The position numbers and the translations under genes were made by a program. The notes beneath the pieces are model-generated. The model did no database searches, had not been told where the DNA came from, and worked only from the letters and a program-made list of their open reading frames with translations. A stretch of 64,000 nt of DNA from Alloscardovia sp963543015 (GTDB lineage Bacteria; Actinomycetota; Actinomycetes; Actinomycetales; Bifidobacteriaceae), in the NCBI GenBank assembly GCA_963543015.1, contig CAUTYZ010000001.1:62001-126000 (forward strand), in the 5' to 3' direction. This document shows positions 1 through 8,709 of the stretch, in pieces (the first letter of the stretch is position 1; the number at the start of each line of letters is the position of its first letter).

Positions 1-164
1 TGCACGCCCTTAGCTTCCAAAGCCTTTGCAGCTACACCTTCGCCTTCGCGGATAAGGCCGAGCAGTAAATGCTCTGTTCCGATGTAGTTATGCTGGAGAG
101 AGCGTGCTTCCTCCTGAGCCAGCACGATTACTCGGCGAGCCCTATCGGTAAAACGTTCAAACAT
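1..164 (-). CDS. clpC: ClpC AAA+ unfoldase, N-terminal fragment (runs off window)
   Basis: The first 54 codons of a reverse-strand gene whose remainder lies before the window. The translation begins MFERFTDRARRVIVLAQEEA and continues with the NYIGTEHLLLGLIREGEG segment, the diagnostic start of the Clp N domain of ClpC. In actinobacteria ClpC is the Hsp100 unfoldase that feeds substrates to ClpP. The start ATG (162-164) follows a GGAGG ribosome binding site. Between this gene and the divergent usp gene there is an imperfect palindrome (AGTTG...CAACT, about 259-281) that could bind a heat-shock regulator, but it matches neither a full HspR nor a ClgR consensus. Confidence 0.9.
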   Translation of the reverse strand, partial: MFERFTDRARRVIVLAQEEARSLQHNYIGTEHLLLGLIREGEGVAAKALEAKGV

Positions 165-390
165 ATAATCCTCCGTATATTTCTACTGCTTAATACTTTA
201 CAGTCTGGGCGCAATTTTCGCTCGAAAATTTCTCGTTTTACGCCTCAGAGCCTAAAAAGTTGAGTGAATCAAGCGCAACTTCACAAATTTGCCCGCACAT
301 ACCAATCATTTCTGCGATATAAGGAAAATTCTCCAGTCATAATCACGACAAAAACTCTCAAGTGCGATAGACTATAAAAAAGGAGTAATC

Positions 391-1347
391 ATGACAGACA
401 TTGTTGAGAACACTCGAAACACCCACACACCTCTTGGGGAGCTTGCCGTCGGAGTTGACGGATCAGACGAATCCTTCACTGCTCTTAAATGGGCAATGCA
501 AGAATCTAGCGTTACAGGACAAAAAGTTCATGCCATCTATGGATGGACTCATTCGTGGGATTTAGGCGACGAACCGACATCCCCACAGGAATGGGAGCGC
601 GTCCGCAAACTCATCAATACTGAATTACAATCATGGGCCGATTCGGCCGCTCATGGAATTAACTTCGACCCATCCTTACTTAAACTCACGTCAGTTCATT
701 CAGCTGGAACAACCGCTCTGCTCGACATTGGCGAGCATGCACATCAGATCGTCGTCGGTCGTCGAAACATGGGCGCTGTAGCACGCTGGTTCCTTGGATC
801 CATGAGTGAAAGTTTAGTCAATCAAGCCTCCTCCCCTGTCACAGTCGTTCACACAGCTGATGACGTCGATGAGGATGATTTTTCTTCTCAACTCATCGAT
901 GAAGAATCCATGTTAGGAAGCGATCATCGCCTTCCTATCGTCGTCGGTGTAGATGGCTCACAAGTCAGCCTTCGTGCGCTCGATTTCGCAGTCGAAGCAG
1001 CACAATGGGAAAAGCGCGATCTTCATATCGTGTATTGCTGGCAGACGAAATCTTTATCTGAATACCTCAGCCCTGAGCAAGGCATCCCATCGTTGGACGA
1101 AGAGCAAAAAATTGCCGAACATGTCCTTGACGATATCATCAATCAAGCGGACATTCCTGACACAGTTACTGTGGTCAAGCATGTTATTCATACTCCAGCT
1201 GCAAAGGGACTTCTCGAAGCATCTCGATATGCGTATCGGATTATCGTCGGATCACGCGGCCTCGGAAAATTTAATCAGCACGTCCTTGGATCTGTCAGCC
1301 AGAAATTGCTCGACAAATCCACGACGACAGTCACCATTGTCCATTAA
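391..1347 (+). CDS. Tandem universal stress protein (two UspA domains)
   Basis: A 318-residue cytoplasmic protein made of two UspA domains, roughly residues 15-155 and 185-318. Each ends in the ATP-binding signature G-2X-G-9X-G-(S/T): GRRNMGAVARWFLGSMSES in the first and GSRGLGKFNQHVLGSVSQK in the second. Both start with the V-GVDGS strand. This is the tandem actinobacterial type, thought to bind ATP and support survival in stress or stasis; no specific substrate can be inferred. A good Shine-Dalgarno (AAAAAAGGAG) precedes the ATG. It is transcribed away from clpC and is followed by a strong hairpin shared with the convergent DUF3027 gene. Confidence 0.9.
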   Translation: MTDIVENTRNTHTPLGELAVGVDGSDESFTALKWAMQESSVTGQKVHAIYGWTHSWDLGDEPTSPQEWERVRKLINTELQSWADSAAHGINFDPSLLKLTSVHSAGTTALLDIGEHAHQIVVGRRNMGAVARWFLGSMSESLVNQASSPVTVVHTADDVDEDDFSSQLIDEESMLGSDHRLPIVVGVDGSQVSLRALDFAVEAAQWEKRDLHIVYCWQTKSLSEYLSPEQGIPSLDEEQKIAEHVLDDIINQADIPDTVTVVKHVIHTPAAKGLLEASRYAYRIIVGSRGLGKFNQHVLGSVSQKLLDKSTTTVTIVH

Positions 1348-1403
1348 ATTACTCTGAAAAATTCTCTATACTCTCTATACGCATTGAACTCATAGGCATG
1401 ATT

Positions 1404-1437
1404 AAGGGTCGGTATTCACACATGGATACCGACCCTT
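1404..1437. terminator. Hairpin between convergent usp and DUF3027 genes
   Basis: Perfect 12-bp stem (AAGGGTCGGTAT / ATACCGACCCTT) with a 10-nt loop, placed between two converging genes. There is no long T tract on either side, so this is a probable bidirectional terminator rather than a classical one. Confidence 0.7.
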
Positions 1438-1474
1438 AGCGTATTGTTGCGTAATGTCTTACTCAGTTACTCAC

Positions 1475-2755
1475 TTACTCAGCCGATGGTTCTTCCTCAG
1501 CAGAGACTTCAGAGTCCTCTGTCAGCTGTTCGGAAACAGCAACAATCTCTTGTGCTGGCTCAGAATTATCAATCTGAACACTCTGCTCCTCAGCGGATTC
1601 CTCAGCAGCATCCTCAACAGATTCAGCTGTATCTTCCGAAGCTTCTGTAGATGAGCTTTCATCCAGAGATTCTACATCGTCAGCTTCTTCCAAAATCTCA
1701 GCGATGCGGCGCTCTTCAGCACTTGGCTTCGTACGAGGCGGACGTGAAACGATAATAATGTCATCCTCGTCATCCACCGCAGAATCTGGCTGAATCCACA
1801 TAGTCGATGGAACTGGTGGTTCGATATCAGAATGTTCACCGCAACCATGATCAAGGGACACAACTCGCCCATCATCTTGGCTCCACTTATTTGCGCACAC
1901 TCCAAACATCGTGCCCAACTCGCCGTGAATCTGAACGAAGAATCCGCACGTTTGACACATCTTCTCCCCCGCTGCACGAGTGGATAAAGACTTTGGGCCA
2001 TGAGGCCCTGTATACCAGCGATCGGCAGTTTGCGCGCGTCCAAGAGGAGACAGCACACGGGAACGCGAAAGCTCAAAATCCTCGATAATTTCTCGTGCCT
2101 CAGCGACTTCATCCGCTACGACAGTTTTGCGAAAATCTGAGATCTCAGAGTCCGACTGGTCAGAGTTCGATGGTTCAGAGTCCTGATCTTTTGGCCGCTC
2201 TTCTTCAGCCAGAGATTCACGAGATTCACGAGATTCTTGAGAATCCGCGGTATGACCTTCGTGAGGCTGCGATGTACTCGTCGAATCATCTACCGATACC
2301 GACGTTTCCGAGACTTCTACCCCTTCTGAAGTTTCCTCAGCAACGACCAGTGTCTCCTCATTCGCTCCTGGTTCGAGTCGATTATCGTCTGGCTCTGTTC
2401 CCAGCACATCCGTCGGTGAGATATCCGATGGAATCAAACGATCTTTCCACGGAATCCATTCAGGAGCAAGAAGCGCTTCAGACGTTGGGACAAGACATGA
2501 TTCGTCAATTGTCCAGCGATCTGCCTCGACATCATGATAGAGAGTAATAGACCATTGCCACCCCTCATACCCTGTGATATGAGAAGCGAAACGAAAATCA
2601 ACGACATTCTCAGCAGCTTGGGTAGCCACGACGAAATCACCAACGTGATGAGGATCATCTGCCATCTCTACCAATGCATCATGTGCAAGGTTTTGAACAG
2701 ACGAATCCACGGCAATTGGTTGCCATTCGCTCTCTGCATGTGATGTTTCAGTCAT
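1475..2755 (-). CDS. DUF3027 family protein
   Basis: An actinobacterial protein of unknown function. The N-terminal part (residues 1-130) carries the DUF3027 features, including the PSDISPTDVLGTEPDD stretch. A cysteine-rich block near residues 260-310 (CQTCGF, GVCANKWSQDDGRVVSLDHG, CGEHS) may bind a metal. Between and after these lie long acidic Ser/Glu/Asp-rich regions, probably disordered, including a RESRESRES micro-repeat. I chose the ATG at 2755; the reading frame extends six codons to a TTG with no ribosome binding site. It sits beside the cold-shock gene, an arrangement common in actinobacteria. Its role is unknown; DNA or RNA binding is only a guess. Confidence 0.8.
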   Translation of the reverse strand: MTETSHAESEWQPIAVDSSVQNLAHDALVEMADDPHHVGDFVVATQAAENVVDFRFASHITGYEGWQWSITLYHDVEADRWTIDESCLVPTSEALLAPEWIPWKDRLIPSDISPTDVLGTEPDDNRLEPGANEETLVVAEETSEGVEVSETSVSVDDSTSTSQPHEGHTADSQESRESRESLAEEERPKDQDSEPSNSDQSDSEISDFRKTVVADEVAEAREIIEDFELSRSRVLSPLGRAQTADRWYTGPHGPKSLSTRAAGEKMCQTCGFFVQIHGELGTMFGVCANKWSQDDGRVVSLDHGCGEHSDIEPPVPSTMWIQPDSAVDDEDDIIIVSRPPRTKPSAEERRIAEILEEADDVESLDESSSTEASEDTAESVEDAAEESAEEQSVQIDNSEPAQEIVAVSEQLTEDSEVSAEEEPSAE

Positions 2756-2820
2756 GTTTTCTCTCTTTATCAAGCTGTATCAAGCGCTTCGTGCTCCATC
2801 TACAGTCCACTGTATGACGA

Positions 2821-3210
2821 CTAGTCTTGCACGTCAAAATTATCCGCAATTGCTCGCAAAACGTGTGCAAGCTTTTGCGATTCACGTGCTTGTGGGTAGC
2901 GTCCTCGACGCAAGCCGTTTCCAGCCGAGTCAAGAAGTTTAATAACGTCTTCCACAATTGCTGCCATATCTTCTGGCTTCGGACGTGTAGCTTTCACTAC
3001 TGAAGCTGCCGGTCCGACTACTTTAATATCCATCGCCTGCGGCCCACGACGACTTTCAATACGCGAAAATTCCACTTTCGTGCCTTTACGCAAAGTGGTT
3101 GCCCCAGCTGGTAGTGAGGTCGCTGGGACGAATACATCTTCGCCATCATCGCTGCTGATAAAACCAAACTTTTTATCAGCAGCGAACCAACGTACTTTTC
3201 CGCTTGGCAT
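2821..3210 (-). CDS. Cold-shock domain protein with C-terminal extension
   Basis: The first 65 residues form a cold-shock domain: GKVRWFAADKKFGFIS carries RNP1 and DVFVPATSL carries RNP2, so binding to single-stranded RNA or DNA is expected. The protein is 129 residues, about twice a minimal CspA, because of a helical C-terminal region (MAAIVEDVIKLLDSAG...) of unknown function. The same long form occurs beside DUF3027 in other actinobacteria. The ATG at 3210 is preferred over one two codons upstream because the AAGGA ribosome binding site is then at a suitable distance. The histidine kinase gene lies upstream on the same strand. Confidence 0.88.
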   Translation of the reverse strand: MPSGKVRWFAADKKFGFISSDDGEDVFVPATSLPAGATTLRKGTKVEFSRIESRRGPQAMDIKVVGPAASVVKATRPKPEDMAAIVEDVIKLLDSAGNGLRRGRYPQARESQKLAHVLRAIADNFDVQD

Positions 3211-3274
3211 ATTCATCCTTTACATATGTACAACTTAATACCTATAAGTATTGTATTGTAGCGCAAAGCCGTTT

Positions 3275-5332
3275 TTATTTCTTGCGTGATGCCTTATTCT
3301 TCGAATCTAGCGAAATTTTTATTTGTGTCGTCGCTATATCATCGGATGACTTCTTCTTACGCTTTCCGAAAATTGCCGGAGACGTATTCTTGTCACGCTG
3401 ACGTTCTTCTGCAGGATCGACATCGTGGAAAAGAATTGTCTGGGAAATTGGGATAACGATCGTATACGTTAAACCACCGCCAGGCGTTTGCGTTGCGCAA
3501 ATTAAACCATGATGGGCTTTGATAACTGACTGAGCGATAGACATACCCAAACCAGTTCCACCCTTTTCGCGCGCACGTGAAGGATCAGCCGTGTAGAAAC
3601 GTTCGAAAATCTTATCGCGTGATTCTTCAGGGACGCCTGGACCATGATCAGCGATACGAATAATGACGTATTCCAATGCATCCGCGTGCAATGACGACGT
3701 ATTAACCGCTTCTAAGAAAGTACGCAGCGATTCAGCCGTAGAAGGCAAATGTGCAAAATCTCGCGCATCGACATGTGCAGAAACAACGCTTGCACCGACT
3801 TCTACAGGCGAATTTGCAGGAGTATAGCGGTGAATATTACCGATGATATTCGTAATCACTTGACGCATGCGGATAGGATCTCCGCCTGCATCGATAAGCG
3901 GCAATTGGCCAGGAACAAATACGAGGCTATCTGTATCACCTGCAGCATCCGAGTCATCATCCTGTAATGAATGACGTACAGATTCGAGCACAGAACCTGC
4001 GCTCAGACTCAATCGACCGACTGTAATATTGCGTTCAGGATCGAGTGCATGCAAATCTTCTACAGAGTCTGCCAGCATGTTCTTGACATGAATGGTTTGA
4101 GCCAAGTCGATTCCACGACCCTCATCGAGGCGAGCCAAACTCAGCAAATCTTCCACCAGTGCGGACATACGTGTGCTGGATTTATCGATATGATCGATAA
4201 CCATATCTGCGCTTTCCACAGGATCTGTGGATGGAGAATTGCGCTGCATTTTATAGAGCTCAGTGCTTCCATGAATAACTGCCAATGGAGTTCGAAGCTC
4301 GTGAGATGCATCCGATACGAATCGTTTCATCTGATTCGTTACTTCTTCTTGCTTCTTAAAGCTACGTTCGATGCGGGCAAGCATTGTGTTCAGAGAGGCA
4401 GCAAGAGAGCCCACCTCGGTATTCGCCGGCATCTCATCCACACGTTGAGACAAATCTCCCGCAGCAATTTTTGCAGCTGTTTGCTCGATATTTTTCAGAG
4501 GTTTCAGCGATCGACGAACTGCCAAGAATGCCAAGAAACCAGCAGAAATCACGATAGCCAAAGCCGCCCAAGCAAAATACTGCGTTAATGCCTGAATAGT
4601 GTCATTGACATCAAAAAGAGACAGACCAATGTACACGATATAGCGCTGACCAGTTGCACGGTTCATATACCGTGTAGCGATAACGCGCCATGGTGCATAC
4701 GCGACTGCATTCTCGTGATCATCCAGTGATACACCATCTGCAGTATGAACACTCGCAGACACAGTCGTAGGAGTATCATAGCCAAAACTTGGCGATTCAC
4801 CTTCACTTGGCAACTGCGGAATTGCTTCGACGCCGTCATGCGCGATAGGAACTAATGGAGTGCTGACAATTTTGTCATTCTCATCGCGAACCTGTACGAA
4901 GTAATCAGCTGGGCCGAGATTTTGGTTACCCGTCGTCGAATAAGGCTCAGGACGACCCTGAGGACTTTCATCCGAATTGTTATTTCCTGTCAGCTCCCCC
5001 AACTCGCCCATATTTCGCATTAACGACGAGCTTGAGTTGGACGTCGAATTCGAATCCGACTCGGACTGCTGATCGCTCTTATTTTCCGATTGCAACAGCT
5101 CAGTATTATTGACGACAAGAGTCGCCTGTCGAATAAGCTGAGTATCCGTTTTTTCCATTAACGCGGAAGAAACGAGCTGCCGAGATGCAGCTACAAGAAC
5201 TGAGCTCGCCACGAAAAGGAAAACGAGAACCACTGCCACAATGCGTGTGGCTAATGGAACAGCGCTCATCCGCAAAGAAAAGCGTGAACGCTTTTTCGGT
5301 TTTGTGTCCTTATGTGCCATTGTCCCAACCAT
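3275..5332 (-). CDS. Membrane sensor histidine kinase
   Basis: A 685-residue kinase with a transmembrane helix at about 30-50, a roughly 200-residue Ser/Asn-rich extracytoplasmic region, a second helix at about 253-273, a HAMP linker (272-325), a HisKA domain with phospho-acceptor His344 (DASHELRTPLAVIHG), and a HATPase domain with DHGPGVP and GGTGLGMSI boxes. It resembles the actinobacterial TcrY/TrcS/MprB group, but the ligand cannot be read from sequence. The cognate OmpR-type regulator is directly upstream on the same strand, 127 bp away. The C-terminal tail is Lys/Ser-rich. An alternative start four codons downstream (MAHKDT) is possible; neither has a good ribosome binding site. Confidence 0.9.
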   Translation of the reverse strand: MVGTMAHKDTKPKKRSRFSLRMSAVPLATRIVAVVLVFLFVASSVLVAASRQLVSSALMEKTDTQLIRQATLVVNNTELLQSENKSDQQSESDSNSTSNSSSSLMRNMGELGELTGNNNSDESPQGRPEPYSTTGNQNLGPADYFVQVRDENDKIVSTPLVPIAHDGVEAIPQLPSEGESPSFGYDTPTTVSASVHTADGVSLDDHENAVAYAPWRVIATRYMNRATGQRYIVYIGLSLFDVNDTIQALTQYFAWAALAIVISAGFLAFLAVRRSLKPLKNIEQTAAKIAAGDLSQRVDEMPANTEVGSLAASLNTMLARIERSFKKQEEVTNQMKRFVSDASHELRTPLAVIHGSTELYKMQRNSPSTDPVESADMVIDHIDKSSTRMSALVEDLLSLARLDEGRGIDLAQTIHVKNMLADSVEDLHALDPERNITVGRLSLSAGSVLESVRHSLQDDDSDAAGDTDSLVFVPGQLPLIDAGGDPIRMRQVITNIIGNIHRYTPANSPVEVGASVVSAHVDARDFAHLPSTAESLRTFLEAVNTSSLHADALEYVIIRIADHGPGVPEESRDKIFERFYTADPSRAREKGGTGLGMSIAQSVIKAHHGLICATQTPGGGLTYTIVIPISQTILFHDVDPAEERQRDKNTSPAIFGKRKKKSSDDIATTQIKISLDSKNKASRKK

Positions 5333-5459
5333 TACCTGTACAGTCAGCTACCGTCGTAGCTCTTTCTTTATGCGGTCTTTATTGCTTTATTGAGCACAAA
5401 CGACGGGCGTAAAATCTCGCCTGAGGAGTACTCATGAGCCGTATGCTGAACCTTAATTT

Positions 5460-6191
5460 TTAGTCGCGAGGCTCGCGAATCATGTAGCCAATGCCACGCT
5501 TAGTGAGGATAATTGGCACTACTTTTTGCTCATTACCGTCATCATCCACGTATGTCACGCCGTCAATTTTCTTTCGCAAATACGAAATATAGGATTCAAC
5601 GATCGCTGCATCGCCACCCCAGTCGTACTGCCAGACATGATCCAAGATTTGAGCCTTGCTCAAAACGCGACCTTCATTATCCATAAGGTAGTGCAGCAAC
5701 TTATACTCAGTTGGGCTCAGATCAATCAATTCACCATGACGAGTCACGTCATGCGAGTCTTCATTAATTTCCAAGTCAGCCACGCGAATAATTGGATTAT
5801 CAGGAACTTCTTCGCGCGTACGGCGCAAAATCGCGCGAATTCGTGCTACGACTTCTTCCAAGCTGAAAGGCTTTGTCACATAATCGTCGCCGCCCACCGT
5901 AAGACCCATGACCTTATCCTGCGTATCATCACGCGCTGTCAAGAACAATACTGGAGCATCAATGCCTTCTTGGCGGATACGACTGGTCACGGTAAAACCA
6001 TCAATATCCGGCATCATCACATCCATGATGATGAGATCAGGGTTGGTATCAATGATGACATCAATTGCTTCGGTTCCGTTCATTGCCGTCACGACATCAA
6101 ATCCCGAGAAACGCAGGGATGCGGAGAGCAATTCGCGGATGGAAGGTTCATCATCCACTACTACTAAACGTGCTTCTTGTGTATTCGACAT
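5460..6191 (-). CDS. OmpR/PhoP-family response regulator
   Basis: A 243-residue regulator. The receiver domain (8-122) has the acidic pair D13-D14, phospho-acceptor D57 (IIMDVMMPDIDGF), T85 and K107 (VTKPF). A winged-helix DNA-binding domain follows (about 140-240; LSPTEYKLLHYLMDNEGRVLSKAQIL and the SYLRKKID recognition region). It is the probable partner of the histidine kinase encoded next on the same strand and is close to the TcrA/TcrX/PhoP group. The ribosome binding site is weak, so translation may be leaderless or start slightly differently. The 344-bp upstream region is shared with the divergent WXG100 gene. Confidence 0.92.
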   Translation of the reverse strand: MSNTQEARLVVVDDEPSIRELLSASLRFSGFDVVTAMNGTEAIDVIIDTNPDLIIMDVMMPDIDGFTVTSRIRQEGIDAPVLFLTARDDTQDKVMGLTVGGDDYVTKPFSLEEVVARIRAILRRTREEVPDNPIIRVADLEINEDSHDVTRHGELIDLSPTEYKLLHYLMDNEGRVLSKAQILDHVWQYDWGGDAAIVESYISYLRKKIDGVTYVDDDGNEQKVVPIILTKRGIGYMIREPRD

Positions 6192-6535
6192 ATGTCCAGT
6201 ATGCCAGAGATGTCTGAATATTTCCTGAAAGATTGCTCAAAGCTTGACATGTCCAGTGTTGGCATGTCTGTTGATTCGTCTGCTGACTCTTCTGCTGATT
6301 CATCATTGTCCGAGGTGCGTAAAGGAGTAGCCGAGGCACCATATCACTTATGCGAGCCCACGCGTGTTTCCACATTCGTTCACATTGTTTTTTAAAGTCG
6401 TCAGATTCACCATTCACGGATTAAAGTGTGAGTCACGCGCATAAGAAAGCGCAAAAAAATCGCGAAAAAAATCGCAAAGTTAGCGCGAAGCATTTCACAC
6501 TATAACTCATTATTTTCCAAGGAAAGGATGACATC
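6192..6535. other. Divergent intergenic region, regulator / WXG100
   Basis: 344 bp with no credible gene. It holds the 5' regions of the response regulator (leftward) and the WXG100 gene (rightward), plus a short CTG/TTG-rich imperfect repeat (about 6262-6305). No operator could be assigned. Confidence 0.5.
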
Positions 6536-6826
6536 ATGCCACAATATCACGTGGATTCCGAGCAGATTCACAGCGCAAGCGTAGCCATTAATAATTCTGC
6601 AGATCAGATTCGCTCCGCTGTGACCAGCATGTATTCGCAGCTCACGCAACTCGAAGGGACATGGACAGGATCAGCAGCCTCACAATTTACTTTAGTTATG
6701 CAAGAATGGCAGACAGCCCAGCGTACTATGGAGCAATCCCTGCAGTCTATACACAACGCTCTTGTACAAGCTGCTGCAGTGTATTCTGATGCTGAGGTAC
6801 AGGCAAGCCAGCTCTTTGCCCAGTAA
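6536..6826 (+). CDS. WXG100 (ESAT-6-like) secreted protein
   Basis: A 96-residue helical-hairpin protein of the WXG100 family. The central W-T-G turn (LEGTWTGSAASQF, near residue 42) is flanked by two amphipathic helices, and there is no signal peptide. Such proteins are normally exported as dimers by ESX/type VII-like machinery. No EccC ATPase or other secretion component lies next to it, so it is an orphan in this window. A second WXG-like protein with a hydrolase lies about 10 kb downstream. The Shine-Dalgarno (GGAAAGGA) is strong. A hairpin follows directly. Confidence 0.88.
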   Translation: MPQYHVDSEQIHSASVAINNSADQIRSAVTSMYSQLTQLEGTWTGSAASQFTLVMQEWQTAQRTMEQSLQSIHNALVQAAAVYSDAEVQASQLFAQ

Positions 6827-6844
6827 TGAATACACAAATACAAA

Positions 6845-6879
6845 CAAGCTCCCCGCACGTTGAACGTACGAGGAGCTTG
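6845..6879. terminator. Hairpin between WXG100 gene and groEL
   Basis: Stem CAAGCTCC / GGAGCTTG with an inner ACGT...ACGT pairing, between converging genes. Probable bidirectional terminator; there is no T run. Confidence 0.65.
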
Positions 6880-6938
6880 ATTAATCGATAGTTTTTAACG
6901 ACTTCAGCCGATAACGGCTCATCGATTATTCAGTCGAT

Positions 6939-8552
6939 TTAGTAACCCATATCAGGTGCTGCTGGAGCTGCTGCAGCTGGTTCTGGCTTGTTTGCTACAA
7001 CTGCTTCAGTTGTCAAGAACAAACCAGCAATGGATGCAGCATTCTGCAGAGCAGAGCGAGTTACCTTCACTGGATCAGTAACACCAGCTGCCATAAGGTC
7101 TTCATATTCGCCTGTTGCAGCGTTAAGACCGTGACCTGCTGGGAGTGAACGTACCTTGTCGATAACAACATCGCCGGAAAGACCTGCGTTCGATGCAATC
7201 TGCTTGATTGGAGCTTCGACTGCACGGAATACAATGCTTGCACCAGTTGCTTCGTCACCTTCAAGCTTTACAGAGTCTTCAACCTGTGCTGCTGCCTGAA
7301 TGAGTGCTACACCACCACCAGGTACGAGACCTTCTTCGATAGCTGCCTTTGCGTTGCGTACAGCATCTTCGATGCGGTGCTTACGTTCCTTAGCTTCAAC
7401 TTCAGTAGCTGCGCCAACCTTGATAACTGCTACACCACCAGCGAGCTTTGCAAGACGCTCCTGGAGCTTTTCGCGATCGTAGTCGGAATCAGTGGATTCG
7501 ATTTCCTGACGAATCTGTGCTACGCGAGCTGCAACATCCTCTGCAGAACCTGCACCAGAAACGATAGTGGTTTCATCCTTGGATACGATAACCTTTGCAG
7601 CGTGGCCGAGAACGCTCTCATCGATAGAGTCGAGCTTCAAACCAACTTCTTCAGAAACTACCTGAGCACCAGTCAAGATAGCCATATCCTGAAGCATTGC
7701 CTTACGACGGTCACCGAAGCCTGGAGCCTTAACAGCTACAGTATTGAAAGTACCGCGAATCTTGTTCAAAACGAGGGTAGGAAGTGCTTCACCATCAACG
7801 TCTTCTGCAACGATGAGCAATGGCTTACCAGACTTCATCACGAGTTCTGCTACGTGAACGATATCCTGCTGAGAAGAAACCTTGCCAGAAGTAAGCAAGA
7901 TGTATGGATCTTCGAGGACAGCTGTCTGATCTTCTGGATTGGTGACGAAGTAAGGGGAAATATAACCCTTATCGAAACGCATACCCTCAGTGAAGTCAAG
8001 GTCGAGACCGAACTTGTTGTTATCTTCTACAGTAACAACACCGTCCTGGCCAACCTTATCAAGAGCTTCAGCGATGCGCTCGCCTACCTCAGGATCAGCT
8101 GCAGAAATTGTTGCTGTTGCAGCAATCTGTTCCTTAGTCTCTACATCCTTAGCAGAATCAAGCAAAGACTGAACGATAGCAGCAGATGCCTTTTCGATAC
8201 CACGGCGAAGAGCAATTGGGTTAGAACCTGCGGTAACGTTCTTCAAACCTTCGTGAACGAGAGCCTGAGCGAGAACTGTTGCAGTAGTTGTACCGTCACC
8301 TGCAACGTCATCAGTCTTCTTTGCTACTTCCTTAACGAGTTCAGCACCGATGCGCTCATATGGATCGTCGAGATCAATTTCCTTAGCAATGGATACACCA
8401 TCATTAGTAATGGTTGGAGCACCATAGGTCTTGTCGAGAACAACGTTACGACCCTTTGGTCCAAGAGTTACCTTTACGGTATCTGCAAGCTGATCGAGAC
8501 CAGCAAGCATGCCCTGACGAGCTTCATCATCATAAGCAATAATCTTCGCCAT
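6939..8552 (-). CDS. groEL: 60 kDa chaperonin GroEL
   Basis: A 537-residue type I chaperonin with the full family sequence: GPKGRNVVLDK near the start, ATP-binding GDGTTTATVLAQ, AAVEEGLVPGGG-type segment (AAIEEGLVPGGGVAL) and standard length. The C-terminus is an Ala/Pro-rich tail ending MGY rather than the usual Gly-Gly-Met repeat. The ATG at 8552 (MAKIIAYDDEAR) has an AAAGGA ribosome binding site; eight further in-frame codons upstream are not needed. groES is not adjacent, as is usual for bifidobacterial groEL. A HAIR-like inverted repeat lies about 40 bp upstream of the start. Confidence 0.97.
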   Translation of the reverse strand: MAKIIAYDDEARQGMLAGLDQLADTVKVTLGPKGRNVVLDKTYGAPTITNDGVSIAKEIDLDDPYERIGAELVKEVAKKTDDVAGDGTTTATVLAQALVHEGLKNVTAGSNPIALRRGIEKASAAIVQSLLDSAKDVETKEQIAATATISAADPEVGERIAEALDKVGQDGVVTVEDNNKFGLDLDFTEGMRFDKGYISPYFVTNPEDQTAVLEDPYILLTSGKVSSQQDIVHVAELVMKSGKPLLIVAEDVDGEALPTLVLNKIRGTFNTVAVKAPGFGDRRKAMLQDMAILTGAQVVSEEVGLKLDSIDESVLGHAAKVIVSKDETTIVSGAGSAEDVAARVAQIRQEIESTDSDYDREKLQERLAKLAGGVAVIKVGAATEVEAKERKHRIEDAVRNAKAAIEEGLVPGGGVALIQAAAQVEDSVKLEGDEATGASIVFRAVEAPIKQIASNAGLSGDVVIDKVRSLPAGHGLNAATGEYEDLMAAGVTDPVKVTRSALQNAASIAGLFLTTEAVVANKPEPAAAAPAAPDMGY

Positions 8553-8589
8553 GATTTTCCTTTCGACAATATTCAAATCTTACTCAAAC

Positions 8590-8608
8590 ATGAGTCACAT
8601 AGACTCAA
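8590..8608. promoter_or_regulatory. HAIR-like (HspR) operator upstream of groEL
   Basis: ATGAGTCACATAGACTCAA: on the groEL strand this reads TTGAGT-N7-ACTCAT, matching the HspR operator CTTGAGT-N7-ACTCAAG at 11 of the 12 inner positions. It lies 38-56 bp upstream of the groEL start codon. No CIRCE (HrcA) element was seen here. Confidence 0.55.
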
Positions 8609-8709
8609 CCTTTGATTTCTACTGTATAGAGTAGCACCCTCACCTAGAAAAGCGCCACCACAAAACGACGTGTTTTGCCTTCAGCCTAAGTTTTTACGCT
8701 CGGGAATAA

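Noticed and set aside
2365..2385. GGTTCGAGTC, reminiscent of a tRNA T-loop
   Set aside because: It lies inside the DUF3027 coding region and no acceptor or anticodon stem can be drawn.
6177..6395. 72-codon frame upstream of the WXG100 gene
   Set aside because: Overlaps the start of the response regulator in antisense, lacks a ribosome binding site, and codes only a Ser/Asp-rich run from a DNA repeat.
7377..8615. 412-codon open frame antisense to groEL
   Set aside because: Shadow of a highly conserved gene with biased codon use; the Cys/Asn/Leu-rich translation has no recognisable domain and no ribosome binding site.
8610..8650. CIRCE element upstream of groEL
   Set aside because: GTGCTACTC resembles a half-site only; the second inverted half is missing.
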